Origin: CTSOIL-112 sp049291875
GTDB taxonomy: Bacteria; Pseudomonadota; Gammaproteobacteria; Burkholderiales; Burkholderiaceae
NCBI GenBank assembly: GCA_049291875.1
Contig: JBATQE010000013.1
Location: forward strand, 1-17,077
DNA: 17,077 nucleotides
Reading direction: 5' to 3'
Shown: positions 7,039 through 12,530 of the stretch, one piece after another
Position numbering within the stretch: the first letter of the stretch is position 1
Layout: each line of letters starts with the position of its first letter
The notes under the pieces: model-generated
Databases searched by the model: none
What the model was told of the DNA's origin: nothing
The model's input: the letters and a program-made list of their open reading frames with translations, nothing else
Program-made: the position numbers and the translations under genes

Positions 7039-8172
7039 TTATAGCGGCAGTAATACCCGCATTTGCGTGCCGGATGAACGCTGAGAACGTTGAGATAAAC
7101 GATGTGAACGACTGATCACCTCGATCGTTCCACCGTGTTGCTGTGCGATTTGCATGGCGACTGATAACCCCAAGCCCGTGCCGCCTTCGCGCTGCGTCAC
7201 CAACGGTAAAAACAGCGTATCGCCAATTTCCTCGGGAATCCCGGGGCCATTGTCCAGCACCGAAATTTCCAGCATCATCGCGTGTTTGACCTGATTCACC
7301 AGACAATGCCGCGCAATTCGGGTACGCAAGGTGATTTTGGGTACTTCGGGGTTGTCGCGATTGCTCACGCCCACCACCGCTTGCGCCGCATTTTGAATGA
7401 GGTTGAGCAATAATTGTTGCACATAGTCGGCGACCGCGCGCACCGGCGGAATACTGACATCGTAATCGCGCTGCCAATCAATCTGCGCCTGTCCAAACTC
7501 GATCTGTGCCAAGCGAAACGCGGCGTCACACACCTCATGAATATTGATCAAGCTCGCCTGCGCCGTACCCTGACGGTACGGTACCAAGTATTGATCGACC
7601 AGATTTTTTAGGCGATCGACCTGCCCCAAAACCATTTCGGTGTATTCCACCAGCTCGGGTTGCAAGGTTTCCAGTTCGTCCTGCAATAATTGCGTAGCGC
7701 CGCGAATGCCGCCCAGCGGGTTTTTGATTTCATGCGCCAATTGTCGCATCAGCAATTGATGACTCTGTGTACGCGCCCGCGACTGCGTGTCCTGCTGCAC
7801 CTGCTCGTATGCGCCCAGCTCAAAGCATTCGAGCAGGTACATCGGCTCATTTTCCCCCTCAGTCATCAGCATGGGCGAGAGGGCAGCGTAGACGGACAAG
7901 GGATTGTCCAACTCCGAACCGCCGCCTTGCCGAATCAGGCGCAGCACGCAGCGATATACGGTTTCACTGCCGGTCTCGATGTGGCGAATAATGTGTTTCA
8001 AGGTTTCATCGGCATCAAACCACTGTGTCAGCGGCACATCGTAGGCATGGCTTTGAGGCGAGCGCAGCAGCATTTGTGCCGCCGTGTTGAGATGCTGAAC
8101 CCGCGCACGCCGATCCAACACGATCAAGCCCAGTTGTAATGAGTCAAATTCTGTGTGCTTGGCCAACCTCAC
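7039..8172 (-). CDS. ntrB: Nitrogen sensor histidine kinase NtrB
   Basis: The product has 377 residues and no membrane segment, so it is a soluble kinase. The start is a GTG at 8172-8170 sharing four bases (GTGA) with the stop of the upstream gene, which implies translational coupling. Residues 8-118 form a PAS-like sensor (LGLIVLDRRARVQHLNTAAQ). The phospho-acceptor His147 lies in LAHEIKNPLGGIRGATQLL. The ATP-binding region has the N box LLNLIQNAAQAV, G1 LDNGPGIPEE and G2 GGTGLGLSVAMQIAQQHGG. In this family PII (GlnB) controls the switch between kinase and phosphatase activity on NtrC according to nitrogen supply. It lies between a periplasmic protein gene and ntrC, downstream of glnA, the usual betaproteobacterial order. 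Confidence 0.92.
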   Translation of the reverse strand: MRLAKHTEFDSLQLGLIVLDRRARVQHLNTAAQMLLRSPQSHAYDVPLTQWFDADETLKHIIRHIETGSETVYRCVLRLIRQGGGSELDNPLSVYAALSPMLMTEGENEPMYLLECFELGAYEQVQQDTQSRARTQSHQLLMRQLAHEIKNPLGGIRGATQLLQDELETLQPELVEYTEMVLGQVDRLKNLVDQYLVPYRQGTAQASLINIHEVCDAAFRLAQIEFGQAQIDWQRDYDVSIPPVRAVADYVQQLLLNLIQNAAQAVVGVSNRDNPEVPKITLRTRIARHCLVNQVKHAMMLEISVLDNGPGIPEEIGDTLFLPLVTQREGGTGLGLSVAMQIAQQHGGTIEVISRSHRLSQRSQRSSGTQMRVLLPL

Positions 8173-8840
8173 GGCGCACCTCCAATGGTATTGATTTCTC
8201 TGCGCAGCGCGGCAATGCTCGCTTCGGTCAGGCGGATATTTTGCTGTAGCTCGGCGGTGCGATCCAAGTATTTTTGGTAATTGCGCTCATTGCCCAGGCG
8301 CTCAGGCTGGCCGTCACGATATTCGGCTTTGAGGGCTTGTAAACGCTGCTCCGCCGAACTCAACTCGGCAAGGAGTATGCGTTTGCGCCCGAGGTCGCGT
8401 TGCCACTGCACATTTGGCGGCACTTGCATGCCAACCACCAAGGTATTCGCCGTGCGCTGCGGGTCATTCCACATGGATGACGCGATCGGCACGCCAGCAG
8501 AATTGAGCTGCGGCATGGTAGATGTTGTCGATCGACTGATGTTTTGAGGTGACGCCGCTTTAGTCTTCATGGTTTTGCGTGTGCATTGCATCTGCGCCAT
8601 TTGCCCCGCCTGCGCGCTGGTCGGCGGCGTATTGCGCAGCACCGTCACGCCCTGCTGTTCGCACACATAGACCGTATTCTGAATGGTTGGTTGAGTGAAT
8701 CCTGCTTCGGATAAGGTTTGCGCATGAGATATGCCGAACGACATCAGATAAGCGCCCATCACCGTCGCGCGCGCCATCACCGCCATTGCATAGCGATGCG
8801 GGTACAGCGAAGGACGGGGCAGGCTTAATACAGGATTCAT
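8169..8840 (-). CDS. Periplasmic DUF4124-like coiled-coil protein of the glnA-ntrBC cluster
   Basis: The product has 223 residues. The first 41 form a signal peptide with a long basic start (core VMGAYLMSFGISHAQ), so the protein is probably periplasmic; an internal Met at 19 would give a shorter signal peptide and remains possible. Residues 55-90 (TVYVCEQQGVTVLRNTPPTS, then a Cys at about 86) resemble the DUF4124 fold, which often reads as Y-x-C plus a short beta hairpin with two cysteines. Residues 148-218 are a charged, Leu/Ala-rich helix likely to form a coiled coil (AELSSAEQRLQALKAEYRDG, then ERNYQKYLDRTAELQQNI). As I recall, a protein of this shape is common between glnA and ntrB in Bordetella, Achromobacter and relatives, but its function is unknown. 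Its stop overlaps the ntrB start by four bases, so the two are translated together. Confidence 0.75.
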   Translation of the reverse strand: MNPVLSLPRPSLYPHRYAMAVMARATVMGAYLMSFGISHAQTLSEAGFTQPTIQNTVYVCEQQGVTVLRNTPPTSAQAGQMAQMQCTRKTMKTKAASPQNISRSTTSTMPQLNSAGVPIASSMWNDPQRTANTLVVGMQVPPNVQWQRDLGRKRILLAELSSAEQRLQALKAEYRDGQPERLGNERNYQKYLDRTAELQQNIRLTEASIAALRREINTIGGAP

Positions 8841-8883
8841 GAAAGTCAGAAATGATTTAATAAAGGCGGTTCAGTTGAACGAT

Positions 8884-8889
8884 ATTATA
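8884..8889 (-). promoter_or_regulatory. -10 box for the periplasmic protein-ntrB-ntrC operon
   Basis: A perfect TATAAT lies on the minus strand about 44 bases before the start of the periplasmic protein gene and 23 bases after the glnA terminator tract. The -35 position is poor (TATGGC region). Because a strong terminator closes glnA, the downstream operon needs a promoter of its own and this is the best candidate. Confidence 0.4.
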
Positions 8890-8911
8890 ACGGCTTCCGC
8901 CCATGCGCCAT

Positions 8912-8944
8912 AAAAAATACCGACGCTGTTGCCAGCATCGGTAT
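8912..8944 (-). terminator. Rho-independent terminator of glnA
   Basis: In the minus-strand RNA a 12-bp stem (arms at 8944-8933 and 8928-8917, one G-U pair) closes a GCAA tetraloop and is followed directly by six U residues. It starts 35 bases after the glnA stop. This is a textbook intrinsic terminator and makes glnA mainly a single-gene transcript. Confidence 0.88.
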
Positions 8945-8979
8945 TGAAGATCACAAGAAGATCAATAATGCACTGAACC

Positions 8980-10392
8980 TTACAGGCTGTAGTACATTTC
9001 AAATTCCAACGGATGCACATTCATACGCATTTTCTTCACGTCTTCCATTTTCAATTCGATATACGCGTCGATCATCGCTTTGGTGAATACACCGCCGCGC
9101 GTCAAGAATTCGTGATCGGCTTCCAAAGCTTCCAACGCTTGTTCCAAGCTGTTGCATACGGTTGGAATTTGCGCGTCTTCTTCCGGCGGCAAATCGTACA
9201 GGTTTTTCAGTGCAGGATCGCCCGGATGGATTTTGTTTTGAATACCGTCCAAACCGGCCATCAGCAAGGCTGAAAAACACAAATATGGATTCGCCATTGG
9301 ATCTGGGAAGCGCGCTTCAATGCGGCGTGCTTTCGGATTCGATACGAACGGAATACGGATAGAAGCCGAACGGTTTTTCGCAGAGTACGCCAATTTCACC
9401 GGTGCTTCGTAGTGTGGTACCAAACGTTTGTACGAGTTGATTGACGGGTTACAAATCGCGTTCAATGCACGCGCGTGTTTGATGATACCGCCGATGTAGT
9501 ACAAAGCGGTGTCAGACAAGCCCGCATAGCCGTCACCCGCGAAGGTATTCACGCCGTCTTTCCAGATCGATTGGTGAACGTGCATGCCCGAGCCATTGTC
9601 GCCTACCACTGGTTTTGGCATGAAGGTTGCGGTTTTACCGTAGGCATCGGCCACGTTAAACACCACATATTTCAAAATTTGCGTCCAGTCGGCGCGTTGA
9701 ACCAAAGTCGAGAACTTCGTACCGATTTCGTTTTGGCCTTGACCCGCCACTTCGTGGTGATGCACTTCGACAGGCACACCCATTTGTTCGAGCAACAAGC
9801 ACATTTCAGAACGCATGTCTTGGAATCGATCGGTCGGTGCCACAGGGAAATAACCGCCTTTTACGCCCGGACGATGACCCAGATTGCCGCCTTCGGTTTT
9901 TACTGAAGAGGACCAAGACGCCTCGTCGGAACCAATGCGCACGAAACAACCTTGCATATCGGTTTTGTAACGGATTGAGTCGAAAATAAAAAACTCTGGT
10001 TCAGGACCAAAATACGCCGTGTCGCCGATACCGGTTGATTTCAAATACGCTTCCGCACGACGTGCCAATGAGCGTGGATCGCGTTCATAACCTTTGCCAT
10101 CCGCCGGATCAATCACGTCACAAGTCAGAATCAAGGTCGTTTCTGCAGTGAACGGATCAATGTTCGCCGTTTTCGGATCCGGAATCAACAGCATATCGGA
10201 TGCTTCAATGCCTTTCCAACCCGCGATCGACGAGCCGTCAAACGCTTGACCAGACTCGAATTTATCTTCGTCAAACGCAGAAATCGGCACAGAAACGTGT
10301 TGTTCCTTACCCTTGGTGTCGGTAAAACGAAAATCCACAAATTTAACGTCATGGTCTTTGACCATTTGCATGACTTTTGCAACATCACTCAT
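8980..10392 (-). CDS. glnA: Type I glutamine synthetase
   Basis: The product has 470 residues, the usual length for bacterial GSI. It makes glutamine from glutamate, ammonia and ATP in a cytosolic dodecamer and is the main ammonia-assimilating enzyme. The beta-grasp start contains KFVDFRFTDTKGKEQHVSVP and FDGSSIAGWKGIEASDMLL. The catalytic part contains PEPEFFIFD, the metal and substrate segment VEVHHHEVAGQGQNEIGTKF, the ATP segment GSGMHVHQSIW and the glutamate-binding NPSINSYKRLVP. Tyr399 in NLYDLPPEE is the site adenylylated by GlnE in GSI-beta enzymes, so post-translational control is likely. The ATG has AGGAG six bases upstream. NtrC palindromes lie about 130 bases upstream and a terminator follows. 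Confidence 0.97.
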   Translation of the reverse strand: MSDVAKVMQMVKDHDVKFVDFRFTDTKGKEQHVSVPISAFDEDKFESGQAFDGSSIAGWKGIEASDMLLIPDPKTANIDPFTAETTLILTCDVIDPADGKGYERDPRSLARRAEAYLKSTGIGDTAYFGPEPEFFIFDSIRYKTDMQGCFVRIGSDEASWSSSVKTEGGNLGHRPGVKGGYFPVAPTDRFQDMRSEMCLLLEQMGVPVEVHHHEVAGQGQNEIGTKFSTLVQRADWTQILKYVVFNVADAYGKTATFMPKPVVGDNGSGMHVHQSIWKDGVNTFAGDGYAGLSDTALYYIGGIIKHARALNAICNPSINSYKRLVPHYEAPVKLAYSAKNRSASIRIPFVSNPKARRIEARFPDPMANPYLCFSALLMAGLDGIQNKIHPGDPALKNLYDLPPEEDAQIPTVCNSLEQALEALEADHEFLTRGGVFTKAMIDAYIELKMEDVKKMRMNVHPLEFEMYYSL

Positions 10393-10446
10393 ATATAGCT
10401 CCTGAAAAAAGCGTTCACGAAAAATACATCAAACCTTAAAAATGCC

Positions 10447-10463
10447 CTCAAAACATAGGCCAC
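10447..10463 (-). promoter_or_regulatory. Candidate sigma54 promoter of glnA
   Basis: On the minus strand TGGCCT-N5-TTGAG has the GG of a -24 element and a near match to the -12 element (TTGA in place of TTGC), at normal spacing. It lies about 55 bases before the glnA start and about 65-90 bases from the NtrC palindrome, suitable for DNA looping. The imperfect -12 element is a real weakness; the more TTGGC-like TTGGTAC nearby has the wrong spacing. Confidence 0.35.
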
Positions 10464-10497
10464 AGTGTACCAATCAAATCACAGAAACCGTGTCTTT

Positions 10498-10506
10498 TTT
10501 GGTGCA
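10498..10506 (-). promoter_or_regulatory. NtrC half-site upstream of glnA
   Basis: On the minus strand TTTGCACCA carries one good NtrC half-site, TGCACC. The expected second half is degenerate. It lies about 27 bases closer to glnA than the full palindrome and may be a weak, cooperative site. Confidence 0.4.
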
Positions 10507-10520
10507 AACCTGATTTGCAA

Positions 10521-10537
10521 CGCACCAAAATGGTGCT
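10521..10537. promoter_or_regulatory. NtrC-binding palindrome upstream of glnA
   Basis: GCACC (10522-10526) and GGTGC (10532-10536) flank AAAAT, with the same 5-base spacing as the site before ntrC. It lies about 130 bases upstream of the glnA start, the usual place for an NtrC enhancer. A further half-site at 10561-10566 lies inside the last codons of plsY. Confidence 0.72.
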
Positions 10538-10550
10538 AATTGCTCAATTA

Positions 10551-11159
10551 TCACTGCTTTGGTGCAAAAAGACGCCGCTCTTTGCCCGCCAATAAATTCT
10601 GAATATTGCTGTGATGACGGTAAAACATCAACACCACCATCAGCATAATCGGTAACAAAAACCAACCAATCCCCCAAAAAGCCGCAAACAAAATCAGCGC
10701 CGCCACACTCGCGGTCAATGATGACAAAGACGAATAGCGAAACAGCGCCGCCATCGCCACCCAGACCACAATCACCCACAGACCGATCTGCGCCGACAAA
10801 CCCAAAACCGCGCCCAAAAACGTCGCCACGCCTTTCCCGCCCTGAAAGCGGAAAAAGATCGGATACAAATGCCCTAAAAACGCCGCCAATGCCACCCAAG
10901 CCAAAGCAACCGGCGACAACTCACCCCAACGCGCCGCCAAATACACCGGCAAAAAACCCTTGAGCGCATCACCCAGCAGCGTCAACAGCGCCACCTCCTT
11001 GCGTCCCGAGCGCAGCATATTCGTCGCCCCCGGATTATTCGAGCCGTACGAACGCGGATCCGCCATGCCAAACAACTTGGACAACACAATCGCAAACGAG
11101 ACCGAGCCGGCCAAATACGCCAGCACCACCCAAAAACCACCACTCAACCAAGCACCCAT
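10551..11159 (-). CDS. plsY: Glycerol-3-phosphate acyltransferase PlsY
   Basis: The product has 202 residues from the ATG at 11159-11157, with TGAGGA about 6 bases upstream; an in-frame ATG at 11216 is too far upstream for the family. PlsY is an inner-membrane enzyme that transfers the acyl group of acyl-phosphate to glycerol-3-phosphate, the first step of phospholipid synthesis. Several hydrophobic segments are visible (for example VVLAYLAGSVSFAIVLSKLF). The family motifs are present: GSNNPGATNMLRSG (39-52), LGDALKGFLPVYLA, and HLYPIFFRFQGGKGVATFLG. The gene is divergent from the EEP-family gene. The NtrC palindrome of glnA begins 14 bases after its stop, so transcripts of plsY probably read toward glnA. 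Confidence 0.93.
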   Translation of the reverse strand: MGAWLSGGFWVVLAYLAGSVSFAIVLSKLFGMADPRSYGSNNPGATNMLRSGRKEVALLTLLGDALKGFLPVYLAARWGELSPVALAWVALAAFLGHLYPIFFRFQGGKGVATFLGAVLGLSAQIGLWVIVVWVAMAALFRYSSLSSLTASVAALILFAAFWGIGWFLLPIMLMVVLMFYRHHSNIQNLLAGKERRLFAPKQ

Positions 11160-11227
11160 GATATTCCTCACGCAAACGATCTTCGCATTGTATCCAGCCC
11201 AATACAGAAAGGTCAAAAAACTTTTGC

Positions 11228-11233
11228 TACAAT
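11228..11233 (+). promoter_or_regulatory. Possible -10 box for the EEP-family gene
   Basis: TACAAT in TTTTGCTACAATGC lies about 53 bases before the start codon in the 126-base gap divergent from plsY. No convincing -35 box is seen (GGTCAA is too close), so this rests on the -10 hexamer alone. Confidence 0.3.
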
Positions 11234-11285
11234 GCCCTCAATAACCTCAGCGCCAACACCACCTCACACAAAACAAAGGAACCCC

Positions 11286-12299
11286 ATGTATCCACAATCG
11301 AACGACCAACGCGATCATAGCGACGAATTCGGCACCGCCCTCAAAATCGCCACCTTCAATCTGCGCAACTGCGCCCTACCCCATTTCCAATTCTACGACA
11401 ACCAAGACCCCTACGACGAAAACCTCTACCGCGCCAAACGCGACTGGACCGCACACCAAATCGACGCCATCAACGCCGACATCATCGTGTTCCAAGAAGT
11501 CTTTCAAGTACAAGCCCTGCAAGAAGCCCTACAAGCCAGCCGGACCATGAACCAAGCCAAACTCATTGCGCGCGACGCCGTCAAAATGCCCCCTAAAAAC
11601 ACCTGGGTACCGCAAGTCGCCATCGCCACCAAACTCCCTCTGCTCGCCGAACCCACCTGGGTCGTAGACTACGGCACCGCCATCAACCTCCCCGACTACG
11701 CTCAAACCGTCACCCAAATCACCCGCGCCGTACCGCACATCACCGTCAAAGCCTACAACGGCAGTCCGCTGCACATCCTCGGCGTTCACCTCAAATCCAA
11801 ACGCCCCGACTACCTCAACACCGAAACCGCCGACAACGCCAACGACCTCGCGCTCTCCACCTACCGCTCACTCATGCGCCGAGGCGCCGACGCCGTTGCC
11901 CTGCGCCGCTACCTCAACCAACTGCTCAAAGGCAACCGCATCCCCTGCATCATCGCAGGCGACTTCAACGACGACGCAAAATCCGTCACCTCACAAATCA
12001 TCGCTGGCTCCGGCGGCTTTGGCAAAACCTTCTACGACAGCCAATTTTTCGATGCCGAACGCATCCAAACGCGCAACGACCCCATGCGCAACGTCGTCTA
12101 CTCCAACATCCACCAAGGCTCGCTCGAAGTGCTCGACCACATCTTCGTCACCGAAGAATTTCACCCACAATCACGCTACCAAATCGCCCAAGTCCGCGAA
12201 GTCTACTGCCTGAACGACCACCTGCACAGTCGCGAACCCCATACCTCCGATCATGGGCAGGTTGTGGCGCAGTTGCTGTTTAAAAACAAAGCGGATTGA
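11286..12299 (+). CDS. Endonuclease/exonuclease/phosphatase (EEP) family protein
   Basis: The product has 337 residues from the ATG at 11286, chosen because AAAGGA lies 5 bases upstream; an in-frame ATG at 11232 has no ribosome site. The EEP (DNase I-like, Mg-dependent phosphodiesterase) motifs appear in order: KIATFNLRNC with Asn25, DIIVFQEVFQ with metal-binding Glu71, ILGVHLKSKRPDY, the catalytic IIAGDFNDDA, and the closing TSDHGQVVAQL with the Asp-His pair. No signal peptide is seen, so it is probably cytosolic. Substrate cannot be told from sequence: DNA repair, RNA, or small phosphoester hydrolysis are all possible. The coding strand is very C-rich and G-poor until about 12240. It is divergent from plsY and runs toward the tracrRNA gene, with which it shares a terminator hairpin. 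It is not an obvious member of the CRISPR system. Confidence 0.85.
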   Translation: MYPQSNDQRDHSDEFGTALKIATFNLRNCALPHFQFYDNQDPYDENLYRAKRDWTAHQIDAINADIIVFQEVFQVQALQEALQASRTMNQAKLIARDAVKMPPKNTWVPQVAIATKLPLLAEPTWVVDYGTAINLPDYAQTVTQITRAVPHITVKAYNGSPLHILGVHLKSKRPDYLNTETADNANDLALSTYRSLMRRGADAVALRRYLNQLLKGNRIPCIIAGDFNDDAKSVTSQIIAGSGGFGKTFYDSQFFDAERIQTRNDPMRNVVYSNIHQGSLEVLDHIFVTEEFHPQSRYQIAQVREVYCLNDHLHSREPHTSDHGQVVAQLLFKNKAD

Positions 12300-12314
12300 T
12301 CAAGCAAATCAAAC

Positions 12315-12343
12315 AAAAAAGCCGCCCAACAAGATTGAGCGGC
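12315..12343 (-). terminator. Intrinsic terminator, second after the tracrRNA
   Basis: On the minus strand GCCGCTC (12343-12337) and GGGCGGC (12327-12321) form a 7-position stem with one mismatch, followed by TTTTTT (12320-12315). It stands about 10 bases downstream of the first tracrRNA terminator and could catch readthrough or define a longer tracrRNA form. On the plus strand it lies 21 bases past the EEP gene stop, but no T-run follows there. Confidence 0.7.
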
Positions 12344-12352
12344 AGAAAAAGT

Positions 12353-12376
12353 AAAAGCCACGCATGCGTGGCTTTT
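12353..12376. terminator. Perfect palindromic terminator shared by tracrRNA and the EEP gene
   Basis: AAAAGCCACGCA and its exact reverse complement TGCGTGGCTTTT form a 24-base palindrome. Leftward it ends in UUUU-AC-UUUUU and should stop the tracrRNA. Rightward it ends in UUUUC-A-UUU, 53 bases past the EEP gene stop, and should stop that gene before its transcript enters the anti-repeat. Confidence 0.8.
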
Positions 12377-12417
12377 CATTTGGTGCATCTTTCTGTAAAC
12401 AGATTAGCTTGTTAACA

Positions 12418-12440
12418 TCCAGTACACATTTCCCAGTAGG
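12418..12440 (-). other. tracrRNA anti-repeat (degenerate CRISPR repeat copy)
   Basis: On the plus strand CACATTTCCCAGTAGG (12425-12440) is identical to 16 bases of the repeat in crRNA orientation. In the tracrRNA, CCUACUGGGAAAUGUGUAC pairs with the crRNA repeat over 19 positions with a single G-U pair. After a 4-base bulge on the crRNA side (GCUA), UGGA pairs with UCCA next to the spacer. This long-stem, bulge, short-stem layout is the normal guide duplex of type II systems. Confidence 0.88.
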
Positions 12441-12447
12441 ATTGTGG

Positions 12448-12476
12448 TTCACATTCTACCGAAACAAGCATAGAAT
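12448..12476 (+). promoter_or_regulatory. Predicted sigma70 promoter of the cas9-cas1-cas2 operon
   Basis: TTCACA (12448-12453) is separated by exactly 17 bases from TAGAAT (12471-12476), giving a start near 12483 and a leader of about 48 bases before cas9. Five of six bases match the consensus in each box. It overlaps the leftward tracrRNA promoter over most of its length. Confidence 0.55.
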
Positions 12477-12480
12477 GCAA
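12453..12480 (-). promoter_or_regulatory. Predicted sigma70 promoter of the tracrRNA
   Basis: On the minus strand TTGCAT (12480-12475) and TAGAAT (12458-12453) are separated by 16 bases. The predicted start, near 12446, is a few bases before the anti-repeat, exactly where a mature-length tracrRNA should begin. The two TAGAAT boxes of this promoter and the opposing cas9 promoter form an inverted repeat. Confidence 0.6.
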
Positions 12481-12530
12481 GATAAATTTTTAATACATCT
12501 TTTGACAGAAACCACACTATAGGAACACAA

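Larger units (their letters stand above)
12347..12446 (-). ncRNA. tracrRNA of the type II-C CRISPR system
   Basis: The RNA is read leftward from just upstream of cas9. It starts near 12446, 7 bases after a TAGAAT box. Its anti-repeat (12440-12418) pairs with the CRISPR repeat. After that come GUUAACAAGCUAA, a small UCUG-UUUA-CAGA hairpin (12403-12392), a GAUGCACCAAAUG linker, and a 10-bp GC-rich hairpin at 12376-12353 followed by UUUU-AC-UUUUU. That gives about 100 nt; reading on to the next terminator would give about 130 nt. It is required for crRNA maturation by RNase III and for loading crRNA into Cas9. The position and the anti-repeat match are strong; the exact ends are predicted from promoter and terminator motifs. 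Confidence 0.85.

Noticed and set aside
11286..12299. EEP-family nuclease as an extra component of the CRISPR system
   Set aside because: It ends before the tracrRNA terminator, is expressed separately, differs in base composition and pairs with plsY; nothing beyond adjacency links it to the cas genes.
12502..12507. Perfect TTGACA as a cas9 -35 box
   Set aside because: The position 17 bases downstream falls on GAACAC next to the start codon, with no -10 match and no room for a leader. The TTCACA/TAGAAT pair upstream fits better.
12491..12523. T7-promoter-like sequence upstream of cas9 (TAATAC followed later by CACTATAGG)
   Set aside because: The two halves are separated by 18 extra bases, whereas a T7 promoter needs them joined without them. 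No phage polymerase is present. Treated as coincidence.
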